The position numbers were made by a program, and so were the translations under genes. A stretch of 64,000 nt of DNA, from positions 66,485 to 130,484 of the forward strand of contig DLGD01000016.1 in the NCBI GenBank assembly GCA_002482505.1, given 5' to 3'. Every line of letters starts with the position of its first letter. Position 1 is the stretch's first letter. The notes beneath the pieces were generated by a model that worked only from the letters and a program-made list of their open reading frames with translations, ran no database searches and was not told where the DNA came from. Source of the stretch: Christensenella sp. UBA7703. GTDB taxonomy: Bacteria; Bacillota; Clostridia; Christensenellales; CAG-138. This document shows positions 24,558-34,235 of the stretch, piece by piece.

Positions 24558-26672
24558 TTATTCGGCTTCTGCTTCTTTTTCATCCTTGCCTTTTTTCGCG
24601 TTGCGGTGGATATAGCCGCACTCTTTGTTCATGCAGGCGATATAACTGCCGTTTTGACCGATCTTTTGCACCATCAGCCCTCCGCACTGCGGGCAGGGCA
24701 TCTTGGTCGGTTTGTCCCAAGAGACAAAGTCGCATTCCGGATATTTCTCACAGCCGTAGAACGCTTTGCCGCGCTTGCTCTTTCTCTTGATGAGCGCCGC
24801 ACCGCACTTCGGGCACGGCACATCGATCTTCTCCACAATCGCCTTCGTATTCCGGCACGTGGGAAAATTCGGGCAGGCGAGGAACTTGCCAAAGCGCCCG
24901 ATCTTGTAGACCATCATCGCGCCGCATTTTTCGCAGACGATGTCCGAAACCTCATCCGGAATTTTTTCCAGCGGGGCTTTTTCCAGCGCGATCTCAACTT
25001 TCTGGTGGAACGGACCGTAGAATTTTCCGAGCACGTCCGCCCAGCCAACCTTATCCTCTTCCACGCCGTCCAGATCATTTTCCATGCTGGCGGTGAACTG
25101 AACGTCAACGATTTCGTCGAAGTTGTCCATCATGAAGCGGTTGACAACAAAGCCAAGCTCGGTCGGAACCAGTTGCTTCTTCTCGCGCGCAATGTAGCCG
25201 CGCTCCACAATGGTGGAGATCGTCGGCGAATAAGTGCTCGGGCGTCCGATTCCCTTTTCTTCGAGTGCCTTGACCAGCGTGGCTTCTGTATAACGGGGTG
25301 GCGGCTGCGTGAATTTCTGCTCGTGATCGATCTTTTCCGCCTTGCAGGTTTCGCCCATCGAGAGTTCCGGCAGCGTGGTTTCCTTTTCCTGCGCGTCGTC
25401 GCGCCCTTCAGTATAGATCACGGTAAAGCCGTCGAAGATCGTGCGGATACCGTTGGCGCGGAAGGTTGCGCCCGCGCAATCCAGCGTCACCTGCGTGGTG
25501 GCAAAGGTTGCGTCGCTCATCTGGCTTGCAAGGAAACGCTCATAGATGAGTTTATAGAGGCGGAACTGTTCGCCTGTCAGGTGATCCTTGATCGCCGCGG
25601 GTTCGTGTTCGACCCCCGTCGGGCGGATGGCTTCGTGCGCGTCCTGTGCGCCTTCACGCCCTTTATAGAAATTCGGTTTTTCCGGCACATAGACTTTGCC
25701 AAAGCGTTCGCCGATAAACGCGCGCGCCGCCTGCTGTGCTTCCGTCGCGATGCGGACGGAGTCGGTACGGATATAAGAAATCAAGCCCACCGCGCCTTTT
25801 CCGCCGACATCGATGCCCTCGTAAAGCTGCTGGGCGATCATCATCGTGCGCTTGGTGGTGAAGCCGAGCTTGCGGGAAGCCTCCTGTTGCAGGCTGCTCG
25901 TTGTAAACGGCGGCGCAGGATGGCGGGTTTTTACGCCTTCTTTTACCTCGGTGATGGTGAAATTCTGGTCTTGAATGCGGGAAAGCACTTCTTTGGTGTC
26001 TGCTTCGTTGCAGAGGTCGCGCTTCGTGCCGTTCTCGCCGTAATATTTCGCGTCAAATGTTTTTTTCGTTGCAAGTTCGCGCAGCTTTGCGGAGATATTC
26101 CAGTATTCCTCCGGTACAAAATCGCGAATCTCGCTTTCGCGGTCGCAGATGATGCGTGTCGCAACGCTCTGCACGCGTCCGGCGGAGAGGCCTTTGCGCA
26201 CCTTTCGCCAGAGGATCGGGCTGATCTCATAGCCCACCAAACGATCGAGAATACGCCGCGCCTGCTGCGCGTTGACCAAGCGCATGTCGATGGGACGCGC
26301 GCCTTTGATGGAGTTTTTCACAGCGCTCGATGTAATCTCGTTGAACACGATGCGGCATTTGCTGCTCTCGTCGAGATTAAGCACCTGTGCCAGATGCCAG
26401 CTGATGGCTTCGCCTTCGCGGTCAGGGTCGGTCGCGAGAAACACTTTCTCGGCGGACTTTGCCTCTTTGCGGATACGCTCCAATACATCGCCTCTGCCGC
26501 GCAGAGTGATGTACTTCGGCTCGAAGTTGTTTTCAATCTTGACCCCAAGCTGGCTCTTGGGTAAATCGCGCACGTGTCCGTTGGACGCGACCACCTTGTA
26601 TTTACTTCCTAAAAATTTACCGATCGTCTTCGCCTTTGCAGGCGACTCGACGATGACGAGTGTTTCAGACAT
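24558..26672 (-). CDS. topA: DNA topoisomerase I
   Basis: 704 residues from the ATG at 26672 (MSETLVIVESPAKAKT), behind GGGAGGAAC. The TOPRIM part has VESPAKAKTI and ATDPDREGEAI; the active tyrosine is in ISYIRTDSVR. The C-terminus carries three zinc ribbons (CEKCG, CPKCG and CPQCG, each with a second Cys pair). It relaxes negative supercoils. A strong promoter and a perfect hairpin lie in the leader (26708-26778), so it probably starts its own transcript ahead of trmFO. Confidence 0.97.
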   Translation of the reverse strand: MSETLVIVESPAKAKTIGKFLGSKYKVVASNGHVRDLPKSQLGVKIENNFEPKYITLRGRGDVLERIRKEAKSAEKVFLATDPDREGEAISWHLAQVLNLDESSKCRIVFNEITSSAVKNSIKGARPIDMRLVNAQQARRILDRLVGYEISPILWRKVRKGLSAGRVQSVATRIICDRESEIRDFVPEEYWNISAKLRELATKKTFDAKYYGENGTKRDLCNEADTKEVLSRIQDQNFTITEVKEGVKTRHPAPPFTTSSLQQEASRKLGFTTKRTMMIAQQLYEGIDVGGKGAVGLISYIRTDSVRIATEAQQAARAFIGERFGKVYVPEKPNFYKGREGAQDAHEAIRPTGVEHEPAAIKDHLTGEQFRLYKLIYERFLASQMSDATFATTQVTLDCAGATFRANGIRTIFDGFTVIYTEGRDDAQEKETTLPELSMGETCKAEKIDHEQKFTQPPPRYTEATLVKALEEKGIGRPSTYSPTISTIVERGYIAREKKQLVPTELGFVVNRFMMDNFDEIVDVQFTASMENDLDGVEEDKVGWADVLGKFYGPFHQKVEIALEKAPLEKIPDEVSDIVCEKCGAMMVYKIGRFGKFLACPNFPTCRNTKAIVEKIDVPCPKCGAALIKRKSKRGKAFYGCEKYPECDFVSWDKPTKMPCPQCGGLMVQKIGQNGSYIACMNKECGYIHRNAKKGKDEKEAEAE

Positions 26673-26707
26673 AGCGTTCCTCCCGCCGGATGTTCCCTGT
26701 TCTGTGG

Positions 26708-26730
26708 TTCTACGCACAATAGGCGTAGAA
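26708..26730 (-). promoter_or_regulatory. Perfect 8-bp hairpin in the topA leader
   Basis: Arms 26708-26715 and 26723-26730 around a 7-nt loop, about 20 nt after the predicted transcription start and 35 nt before the topA ATG. There is no T-run, so it is more likely an operator or an mRNA structure than a terminator. Confidence 0.55.
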
Positions 26731-26749
26731 ATTGTCCGGCAACTGCTAC

Positions 26750-26778
26750 ATTATTCCGAAATAATGCAATTCTGTCAA
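26750..26778 (-). promoter_or_regulatory. Sigma-A promoter of topA
   Basis: On the - strand a perfect -35 TTGACA (26773-26778), a 17-bp spacer and -10 AATAAT (26750-26755, five of six). It lies about 78 bp before the topA ATG. Confidence 0.8.
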
Positions 26779-27040
26779 GCATATTCTTTAGAAATGATTC
26801 CAATTTACAAAAAAATATGTCGCTTTTTGTATGTTTTTGAGAAAAAATGAATGTTTCGATTGCCGTGAATCTTTGTTACTCAGAAATTCTTTCTATTATA
26901 TACTCTCTTGCGTGCATCCCCGTTGGAGGGAGCAAGAGCCTTCCGTCACTTCCAGCGCTCCGCTTGAAGCGTCTGCGGGTCGAATTCTCCTGGCCAAGCC
27001 AACTTAACAGTTAATTTTATTGCTCGTACTGTTTATTGAA

Positions 27041-28189
27041 TTAGATGTCTTTCAACTTAACCCGATCGGTATCGATGCAATACCGCCTGCCGGGTAACCC
27101 CTGTATGATGCCGGAAAATTGCAGCTCCGTCAGGTTCGCGTTCATGCTGCCAATCGGCAGTGCAAGAGAATCGCAAAGCTCGTCAAAGCTCATCTCCCCG
27201 TTTTTGAGCAGGCGGCAGATGGCGCGCTGCTCCTCGCCAAGCGAAGAGAGCAGTACAATGTTCGCGGGCGGGCGCGTCTCCGCGGGCACATGCAGGCAGG
27301 AAAACTCACAGAGAATTTCCTCTGGAGAAAACACGGGCTTTGCCTCGCCGCGCGCAATCATTCCGTTGGGGCCCGCGCTCATCTCGTCCCCGATTCGTCC
27401 GGGCACGGCGAATACATCGCGTCCCTGGTCATGTGCATACCCCGCGGTGATGGAAGTACCGCTGCGTTCTGCCGCCTCAACGACCAACGTACCGTGCGCG
27501 AGACCGCTCATCACGCGGTTTCGAATCGGAAAGTGATACCGCTCTACGCGGGCGCCGGGCAAAAACTCCGAGACCACTGCGCCGCGCTCGATGATCTCTT
27601 CATATAGGATGCGATTGGATGCCGGATAGACCACGTCCACCCCGCAGCCGAGCACAGCAAGCGTCGGGCAGATTGCGTGCTTTGCGTCCAGCGCGCCGCG
27701 CGCCGCACACGCGTCAATCCCCTCCGCAAGCCCCGAAACCACCAGCGCACCGGCGCAAGCCAGTTCGTATCCGAACCGCTTGGCAACCTCGACGCCATAT
27801 TTGCTGGGATGCCGGGAGCCGATCATCGCGATAGAGAGTTCAGGATCGGGCTCGATTTTCCCGATATAGTAGAGCACACTCGGCGGGTCGGAAATCTCGC
27901 TCAGCAGCTTTGGATAGCGTTCATCTCCCGGAAAGGTAAAGCAAATGTTCTTCTTTTCCATCTGTTCAATCAAACGTTCCAAAACCCCGGTCTGCCTCGC
28001 TTCCCGCAAGCGGGCACGAATGGATTCCGGCAGAGCGGAAACCCACTCCGCGCCGTTTTCAAACGCGTTCTTTGTTTCCGCCAGCGAATCATAGCGGGAT
28101 ACAATTCGCTGAAACAATCTTGCGTTGTACTCCGTTCCATAATTCAGCCAAAGCCGCGCCGCGATCTCCTCCGTAATCTCCCGCGTCAT
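27041..28189 (-). CDS. dprA: DNA-protecting/processing protein DprA (Smf)
   Basis: 382 residues from the ATG at 28189 (MTREITEEIAARL), just after the comM stop. An N-terminal helical SAM-like domain is followed by the Rossmann-like core: IAMIGSRHPSKYG, ALVVSGLAEGIDACA, AVLGCGVDVVYP, FPIRNRVMSGLA. A C-terminal winged-helix DML1-like domain ends the protein. DprA loads RecA on incoming single-stranded DNA in transformation. It shares the transcript with comM, a second transformation gene. Confidence 0.95.
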   Translation of the reverse strand: MTREITEEIAARLWLNYGTEYNARLFQRIVSRYDSLAETKNAFENGAEWVSALPESIRARLREARQTGVLERLIEQMEKKNICFTFPGDERYPKLLSEISDPPSVLYYIGKIEPDPELSIAMIGSRHPSKYGVEVAKRFGYELACAGALVVSGLAEGIDACAARGALDAKHAICPTLAVLGCGVDVVYPASNRILYEEIIERGAVVSEFLPGARVERYHFPIRNRVMSGLAHGTLVVEAAERSGTSITAGYAHDQGRDVFAVPGRIGDEMSAGPNGMIARGEAKPVFSPEEILCEFSCLHVPAETRPPANIVLLSSLGEEQRAICRLLKNGEMSFDELCDSLALPIGSMNANLTELQFSGIIQGLPGRRYCIDTDRVKLKDI

Positions 28190-28193
28190 TTTT

Positions 28194-29720
28194 TTACGCT
28201 TCCCTTCCGCTCTGGTCGAGGCTCCGATACTGAATCGCCTCTGCGTAATGCGCAAGCGCGATCTGTTCCGCGCCCTCCACGTCTGCAATCGTCCGTGCCA
28301 CCTTGAGGATACGCTGGTACGCACGGGCAGAGAGTTTGAGCTCCGCGTAGGCGCGCGCAAGCAACGCCTCGCTGGCCGCGTCCGGCGCACAATAGCGTTT
28401 GATGAGCTTTGCGTTCATCTGGGCGTTGAGCAGGATGCCGTCTTCGGCAAAGCGTTTCCTTTGCGCTTCCCGCGCGGCTTCCACGCGCGCGCGTACAGCA
28501 GAGGATGGCTCGCCCGCCGCTTTTTCGGAGAGTTCGAGAAACCCGACTTCCGGCATTTCGATTTGAATATCGATTCGATCGAGCAATGGTCCGCTGATGC
28601 GTCCGCGGTAGCGCTCAATCTGGCTCTTTGCGCAGCGGCACGGGTGAATCTTGGAGCCGTAGTTGCCGCAGGGGCAAGGGTTCATCGCGGCGACGAGCAC
28701 AAACTCAGCCGGGTAAGTCGCCGTTGCCGCAGCGCGGCTGACGGTGATAAACCCGTCCTCCAGCGGCTGGCGCAGGGCCTCCAGAACATTGTGCTGAAAC
28801 TCCGGCAGCTCGTCGAGAAAAAGCACGCCATAGTGCGAGAGACTGATTTCCCCCGGCATGGCGTGGTTGCCGCCGCCGACCAACGCCGCACTGGAGGCGC
28901 CGTGGTGCGGTGCGCGAAACGGGCGCTCCCGAATCATACCGCGCCCTTTGGTAGCCCCCGTAATGGAATGTATCTTTGTGATTTCAAGCGATTCTTCATA
29001 GGTCAGTTGAGGCAAGATCGAAGGAATCGCGCGCGCCAGCATGGTCTTGCCCGCGCCGGGCGTGCCGATGAGCAGGATATTGTGCCCGCCCGCAATGGCG
29101 ATTTCAGCCGCTCGTTTTGCGCCTTGCTGCCCTTTGATCTCGGAAAAATCGGTCGCGAAGCGCTGTTCATACCCCTGCCAGTGTTCCGTTGGATGCTTTG
29201 ATATCTCGGTATCCCCGCGCACATGCTCGCACAACTGTGCAAGCGTAGAGACGGGCAAAATGGTCACACCCTCGACATAAGCTGCCTCCTCCGCGTTGCC
29301 TTCCGGCACGGCGAAGATCGTCTCACCTTTGGAAAACGCATCGATCACCATCGGCAATGTGCCCGCAATCGCGCGCACGCCTCCATCCAATCCCAGTTCG
29401 CCAAACGTCACAAAGGAAGGATTGACGTGTGCCCCAAGCTGGCCGGACGCGGCAAGGATCGAAAGCGCAACGGGCAGATCATAGACCGCGCCCTCTTTTC
29501 GCATGTCTGCGGGCGCGAGATTGACCGTAATTCGAGCGGCGGGGAAAACATAACCCGCGTTTTTAATCGCCGCGCGCACACGCTCGCGCGATTCTTTAAC
29601 GGCAGCATCCGGCAGACCGACAATTTCAAATCCGGGGAGCCCGTTTGCAATATCCGTCTCCACCTGTACGGCAAAACCGCCGATTCCGTTGAGTCCGTGG
29701 CTTTTGATGCGCGATAGCAT
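28194..29720 (-). CDS. comM: ComM/YifB-family AAA+ ATPase (Mg-chelatase-like)
   Basis: 508 residues. An N-terminal S5/Lon-like domain (GFEIVGLPDAAVKESRERV) precedes a MoxR/Mg-chelatase AAA+ core with Walker A GTPGAGKTM and Walker B LFLDELPEF. Four cysteines (CPCGNYG...CRC) form the family metal site. The C-terminal Mg_chelatase_C domain follows. ComM is a branch-migration helicase that extends recombination during natural transformation. dprA starts 4 bp after its stop. Confidence 0.94.
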   Translation of the reverse strand: MLSRIKSHGLNGIGGFAVQVETDIANGLPGFEIVGLPDAAVKESRERVRAAIKNAGYVFPAARITVNLAPADMRKEGAVYDLPVALSILAASGQLGAHVNPSFVTFGELGLDGGVRAIAGTLPMVIDAFSKGETIFAVPEGNAEEAAYVEGVTILPVSTLAQLCEHVRGDTEISKHPTEHWQGYEQRFATDFSEIKGQQGAKRAAEIAIAGGHNILLIGTPGAGKTMLARAIPSILPQLTYEESLEITKIHSITGATKGRGMIRERPFRAPHHGASSAALVGGGNHAMPGEISLSHYGVLFLDELPEFQHNVLEALRQPLEDGFITVSRAAATATYPAEFVLVAAMNPCPCGNYGSKIHPCRCAKSQIERYRGRISGPLLDRIDIQIEMPEVGFLELSEKAAGEPSSAVRARVEAAREAQRKRFAEDGILLNAQMNAKLIKRYCAPDAASEALLARAYAELKLSARAYQRILKVARTIADVEGAEQIALAHYAEAIQYRSLDQSGREA

Positions 29721-29780
29721 GCTCTGGTATGTTTCCTCTCGCGTATTCCCGTTTTTTTACGGTTATGCTCAGTATACACG

Positions 29781-29806
29781 AAAAGCGCCGTTGATGCGGC
29801 GCTTTT
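29781..29806 (-). terminator. Terminator after the GtrA gene
   Basis: A perfect 10-bp stem (29781-29790, 29797-29806) with a 6-nt loop; the arms end in T-runs on the - strand. It separates the glycosylation genes from comM-dprA. Confidence 0.88.
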
Positions 29807-29857
29807 TCGACAAAAAACGATCTATTTTTTTCTATGATAGTTTAGAACGCTGTCCGC

Positions 29858-30352
29858 TCACTCCGTTGGCATTGCGGGTAGATCTTCGGCAATATCCGGC
29901 TTTTTCTTAAACACGAATAGCCGGTTGCCGAGGTAGTTGACTGCGATGGCAAACACGGTTGCGATCAACTTTGCGACCGTATCACCTTTTATGAAGCCCG
30001 CAATCGCCTTCGGCATCCATTGCGCCACCCAATCGTTGGTCACGCCGAACACCTCGCGAAGCAGCCAGATCATGCCAAGCGAGACACCGAGGGACGCGAA
30101 GTTCACCAGCAAAAACAGCACGACTTCTTTAACAGAGCGCGTGCGCTGCTCTTTAAATGTCCAGTTACTGTTCCAAAGATAGCTGTTGATTACGCCGAAC
30201 GTATAGCCCAGCACCTGCGCGGCATAGACCCAACCCAGCGTGAGGTTCAGCGTTTGAAATACGGCAAAATCTACCAGCGTATTGAGCACGCCAACGATGG
30301 CAAACTTGGCCATCTGCCAGAGCGTCTTTTTTGCTTCTTCGTTATGCGCCAT
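29858..30352 (-). CDS. GtrA-family membrane protein
   Basis: 164 residues with four hydrophobic segments (FAIVGVLNTLVDFAVF, AQVLGYTFGVINSYLWN, FLLVNFASLGVSLGMIW, LIATVFAIAVNYLGNRLFVF), matching the GtrA/DPMS_TM fold. Such proteins are thought to move or bind undecaprenyl-phosphate sugars. The start overlaps the upstream glycosyltransferase stop by 11 nt, so the two are coupled and probably serve the same surface glycosylation path. Confidence 0.88.
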   Translation of the reverse strand: MAHNEEAKKTLWQMAKFAIVGVLNTLVDFAVFQTLNLTLGWVYAAQVLGYTFGVINSYLWNSNWTFKEQRTRSVKEVVLFLLVNFASLGVSLGMIWLLREVFGVTNDWVAQWMPKAIAGFIKGDTVAKLIATVFAIAVNYLGNRLFVFKKKPDIAEDLPAMPTE

Positions 30353-33300
30353 ACATCAATTTTCCTCCCGGTAATTTGGAGATAAACGAGGCCCAATCCG
30401 CCGGAATCGCAAGGCCGGAGATGCCGGGATAGAGCAGCGCAAAGAACAGCACCGCAAACCCAACCCAGAACCACTTGAGAAAATGCGCCTCGGGATAGCG
30501 TTGTTCCAGTTTTTGCAGCACGTAGACCGTCGCCATCAAAATAAACGGCACCGTTGCAAAGAAGTGGTAGATAAACGTACAGCGCGTCACCAGCACCCAG
30601 GGCAGGAAGTTTGCGAGAATCCCGATGCAGAAGATCTGCATCGCTTTATCCGGCGCAATCTTTTTGTTCAGCCGCGCCCATAGCAATGCGATGGAGCCGA
30701 TTGCGGAGACCCACCAAACGGCAGGGTTGCCGGAGGCACTGAGCGTAGAAACCTGCTCGGGAGCTATGTAGCTATTGAAGAAATACCACATCGGCTTGGT
30801 CGTGAACGGCCAGGAGTACCAGCTCGATTGATACGGGTGCGTGGCGTTCAGCGTCGAGTGATAGTTATACATAAACTGCTGATAATGCCCGAACGTCTTA
30901 AACATATCCCCGATGCCATAGCTCGTCGCCTGACCGGATTCATAGATAAAATACGGCGTGTACGAGGCAAAGTAAATGGTAAACGGAACCACGATGAAGA
31001 ACAACACACACCAGAGAAGCGTTCGGATCGTCATCGGCCAGAAGTCCCGCACACGCGCCTTGTCTGCGTCGTTGTCCCGCGCGTTGACCTGCGCATAATC
31101 GAGATAGCGCGAAACCAGCGAAATCCCGAGCAGCACGGCAAGCCCCGCGCCCGCGTAGATACTCGTCCACTTGCAGGCAGCGCCGATTCCGAAGAACAGG
31201 CCCGACAATGCAAGCGGCTTGAGCGTTTTCTTCAGCCCGTCCACATAGAAATTCATCGTGATGTACTGGTACATATAATAGTACATCAGTAGGATGAAGA
31301 AGACGGAATAGACGTCGATGGTCGCAATCCGCGTCTGCGTAAAGTGCATGAAGTCAAACGCAAACAACGCTGTCAGCACCAGCGCATAGTCGGAGCTTTT
31401 GAAGAGCCGTTTGCCGAAGGCATAAAGAATCGGCAGCATACCGATGCCGAACAACGCCCCGACCACGCGCCAGCCAAACGGCACCATGCCAAACACCCAA
31501 ACGCCCAGCATGATAAATAGTTTGCCAAGCGGCGGATGCGAGTTTTCGTAGGGTGTGAGGTTGTGCAGGTTCTCATAAGCCGTGCGCGCATGGTACAGCT
31601 CGTCAAAATACATGCCGTTGTAATAGCTCGGCACGACGGGGACGGTGTCCTGCTCGTCAAAAAGATTCCCCTGCGTACCCTGCGCGCCGGTGACCGTCAC
31701 GGGAATCTGCTCCCCGTTGAGGTCAAAGAACGCAATTTCGTTGAGCTTGAGCGTGCCGGAATAGAGCGAAATCGTCACCGAATCGCTTACAAAGTCCGTC
31801 GTGGTCTTCTTCCAGCGGAACATGTCGTCATAAAACTGGTCAAAGATCTCCTCATGTCCGTCCGGCGTGGAAAGCGAAAGAGTCCCGTCGGTGTCGATGT
31901 TGCCGTAGACGCTGTATGCGGTCACGTGCTCCACTTTCGGGAACTGGACGGTAACAGACTCCCCGGCCTTCTCGCTGTACCAATAGGTCTGCGGTGCGGT
32001 AGTGGAGCCGAGATTGGTCAAAGCGACCACGCCATAGACAAGCGTGATACCCAGCACAAACAGGATGTCCTTTTTTGTGTAATGCAGTTTGTTATCGGTG
32101 GGCATCGTCGGCAAAATCGACACGCGGTGCGAGAGCCGCTTCTTTGGCTGCTCCTGCGCGCGCAGCGACCGGGACAGTCTGCCAAGCGCAAGAATCTGCA
32201 CGCTGATCACGCTTAGGTAGATCGCAAGCACAACCGTGCCAAGAGACCCTATGGTTGTGATGACGGTATCATAGAGCGGTCCGCGCGCCGCCGGATGGTT
32301 GACCACATAAAAGGCGCATGCCGCGTTGAGCAGCGATGTCGTGGAAAGCCCGCCGAACACCGCCAACAGACGCCGGTCGCCATAATAGAGATACGCCACC
32401 AGAATCAGCAGCAGTGCGGGTATCATATAACGCTCGTGCATATAGTGCCCGAAGGTGAAGATCAGCAGTACGCCAAGCCCCGCCGCGAGGAACAGCGCGC
32501 CACGATTCCGCTTTCTGCCGAAGAAATACAACACCGAGGAGAACAGCACGGAGACGACGATCATCCCCATACCAAATTTGTAATACGGAATTCCCAGAAT
32601 CAACGTGTCCGCCGTCTTCCAGTTCCAGCCAAGCAAGGAGCCAAGATTGAATGCCTCGATGGAAGCGTAATGATAGGACGTCGCCGTATCTTTGTACTTT
32701 GAGAGCAACCATAGTACGTTTTGGTTTCCCTGGAACGGGAGAGCTAACACAAAGATGACCGCAAGCGCAGCAACGACGGCAAGAACCGTCTCGATTGCCT
32801 TTTTGATCCATTGGTCGCGGTGATCGATCACGTCCAGCACAAACGCAACGGCAAGAATCGGCCCGAACATCAGCGCCTGCGGTTTCATCAGAATCGCGAA
32901 TCCGTAAACCGCCCCCGCAAGAATGCGTTTGTCGCTTTGCAACAGCCATATGGCCAGTGCGATGAGCAGCGCCAGCACGGAATCGATCTGGCCCCAAGCG
33001 CCGGATACAAACATCAGCGTCGGCGTGAAGGCATAGATTCCCGCAACCAGCAGTGCGCCCTTTTCGCCGAGGTTGTTCTTCTTTGCGAGAAGGTAGAGCA
33101 AATAAACCGTCGCCATGTCGGCAAAGGTGGAAGGCATCTTGAATAGCAGCGCCATGCCGTCCGAACCATACGGAATACCAAGCAGCTTACAAAGCCCGGA
33201 CAACGCGCCGCAAATATACATGTATCCCGGCGGATAGTCCGCAAACGCGCCGTTTGTATAGAAGTTGGCCGGGCCGACGTCTACGACCATATTGCCCCAG

Positions 33301-34175
33301 GCCATAAAGCACCCGATATCCGTCGGATGTCCGTAGAAGATCAGGGAAAGAACCACGCGGGCGATGAACATCCCAAGCAGGATGATCAGCAACGCGAATT
33401 GCGGTCTGCCAGCGGGCTCCTCCATGCGGGAGGAGTAGCGTAGTTCGTTGCGATAATACCAAAGAAACGCAGCGCCGAGAACCAGCGTAAACGCGATTGC
33501 TAAATACAGTGGATCGTTTGCCGTGGTTTTGTCCGTCGCGGCTTTGCTGGCGTCTCCGTTATTGGAGACCGTTCCGTTCGCGGTTGCGAGATTTACAATT
33601 GCATTTTCCGTCGCGGTGCATGTATAGAGCGAAACATTGCGAAACTCCGCGGTGCCGGTGGCGGTTGTGCCATAGCCGCCAAGGCGCAGCGCAATGCTAA
33701 CCTTCGTCTGCTCCTCTGCCGTACGGAAATAGAGCATGACCTCGCGCCATGAATCGGAGCCAAACAGGTTTTCCGAATAGCAATAGGTACCGTCGATGGG
33801 ATAGTTATCGATGGAAAGATTGGCGCCCGTGCCGTATTCCACATCGCTTGTGCGAATCTGGGCGCTCAGGCGATAGACCGTATTGGGTTGGACGGTAACG
33901 TCCTGCGCCACGCGCGCATCGTTTGCAACCTTGTTGGTCAAAACGATCTGTGCGATACCGTCTTCGGTTGCAACCGAAGCGCTGACGCTGTCCGCGTCGT
34001 TTTGATAAGCACGCAGCTCCCAGCCCGCGGGCAGGGATGCGCTCTCGACATGAATTGAAAAATCTCCGTTATACAGCAGCTCTTCGCCCGTGAGTTGATC
34101 TCCGTTGTCGGCAAGCGCCAGCGCGGGCACACTCAAAAGGCAAAGTAAAAGCAGGACTGTCAGCAGTTTACGCAC
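30342..34175 (-). CDS. Giant double GT-C glycosyltransferase (PMT/GT39-like) with extracytoplasmic domains
   Basis: 1277 residues from a GTG at 34175, chosen because it follows AAAGGA by 7 nt and begins a signal peptide (VRKLLTVLLLLCLL...ALA); an upstream ATG at 34250 lies in the preceding terminator. Order: signal ~1-22; beta-rich, carbohydrate-binding-like domain ~25-190; membrane segment ~225-240; a first GT-C module from ~260 with catalytic-loop Asp286 (HPTDIGCF) and YPPGYMY; a membrane segment; a second beta domain ~730-840; and a second GT-C module ~855-1277 of PMT type with YFDELYHA and HPPLGKL. The donor should be a polyprenyl-phosphate sugar and the acceptor a surface protein or glycan. 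Two full modules in one chain may be an ancient fusion. Confidence 0.87.
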   Translation of the reverse strand: MRKLLTVLLLLCLLSVPALALADNGDQLTGEELLYNGDFSIHVESASLPAGWELRAYQNDADSVSASVATEDGIAQIVLTNKVANDARVAQDVTVQPNTVYRLSAQIRTSDVEYGTGANLSIDNYPIDGTYCYSENLFGSDSWREVMLYFRTAEEQTKVSIALRLGGYGTTATGTAEFRNVSLYTCTATENAIVNLATANGTVSNNGDASKAATDKTTANDPLYLAIAFTLVLGAAFLWYYRNELRYSSRMEEPAGRPQFALLIILLGMFIARVVLSLIFYGHPTDIGCFMAWGNMVVDVGPANFYTNGAFADYPPGYMYICGALSGLCKLLGIPYGSDGMALLFKMPSTFADMATVYLLYLLAKKNNLGEKGALLVAGIYAFTPTLMFVSGAWGQIDSVLALLIALAIWLLQSDKRILAGAVYGFAILMKPQALMFGPILAVAFVLDVIDHRDQWIKKAIETVLAVVAALAVIFVLALPFQGNQNVLWLLSKYKDTATSYHYASIEAFNLGSLLGWNWKTADTLILGIPYYKFGMGMIVVSVLFSSVLYFFGRKRNRGALFLAAGLGVLLIFTFGHYMHERYMIPALLLILVAYLYYGDRRLLAVFGGLSTTSLLNAACAFYVVNHPAARGPLYDTVITTIGSLGTVVLAIYLSVISVQILALGRLSRSLRAQEQPKKRLSHRVSILPTMPTDNKLHYTKKDILFVLGITLVYGVVALTNLGSTTAPQTYWYSEKAGESVTVQFPKVEHVTAYSVYGNIDTDGTLSLSTPDGHEEIFDQFYDDMFRWKKTTTDFVSDSVTISLYSGTLKLNEIAFFDLNGEQIPVTVTGAQGTQGNLFDEQDTVPVVPSYYNGMYFDELYHARTAYENLHNLTPYENSHPPLGKLFIMLGVWVFGMVPFGWRVVGALFGIGMLPILYAFGKRLFKSSDYALVLTALFAFDFMHFTQTRIATIDVYSVFFILLMYYYMYQYITMNFYVDGLKKTLKPLALSGLFFGIGAACKWTSIYAGAGLAVLLGISLVSRYLDYAQVNARDNDADKARVRDFWPMTIRTLLWCVLFFIVVPFTIYFASYTPYFIYESGQATSYGIGDMFKTFGHYQQFMYNYHSTLNATHPYQSSWYSWPFTTKPMWYFFNSYIAPEQVSTLSASGNPAVWWVSAIGSIALLWARLNKKIAPDKAMQIFCIGILANFLPWVLVTRCTFIYHFFATVPFILMATVYVLQKLEQRYPEAHFLKWFWVGFAVLFFALLYPGISGLAIPADWASFISKLPGGKLMYGA

Positions 34176-34235
34176 AAACGTATCCTTTCCACATCCTAAA
34201 AAGGGTCGGTGAATTCCCAAACAGTATACCACAAT

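Larger units (their letters stand above)
26673..27040. other. Intergenic region topA-dprA with a structured element
   Basis: 368 bp without a gene. The topA-proximal part holds the promoter and leader hairpin. The dprA-proximal part (about 26900-27000) is G/C-rich and structured: a 7-bp stem (26905-26911 with 26932-26938) enclosing a 4-bp stem (26917-26920 with 26928-26931), then a CGCTT/AAGCG palindrome at 26961-26971. The A/T-rich stretch 26780-26900 shows nothing I can name. I tested the region for a tRNA and found no cloverleaf. Confidence 0.6.

Noticed and set aside
26930..27010. tRNA-like stretch (GGGTCGAATTC) downstream of dprA
   Set aside because: The TCGAAT resembles a T loop, but the flanking bases do not pair as a T stem and no acceptor or anticodon arms can be drawn on either strand.
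32269..32997. Long frames inside the glycosyltransferase and many antisense frames opposite dnaG, rnjA, pstC, topA and pnp
   Set aside because: Their codon pattern and Arg/His-rich sequence are those of shadow frames in G+C-rich genes; none shows a recognisable domain.
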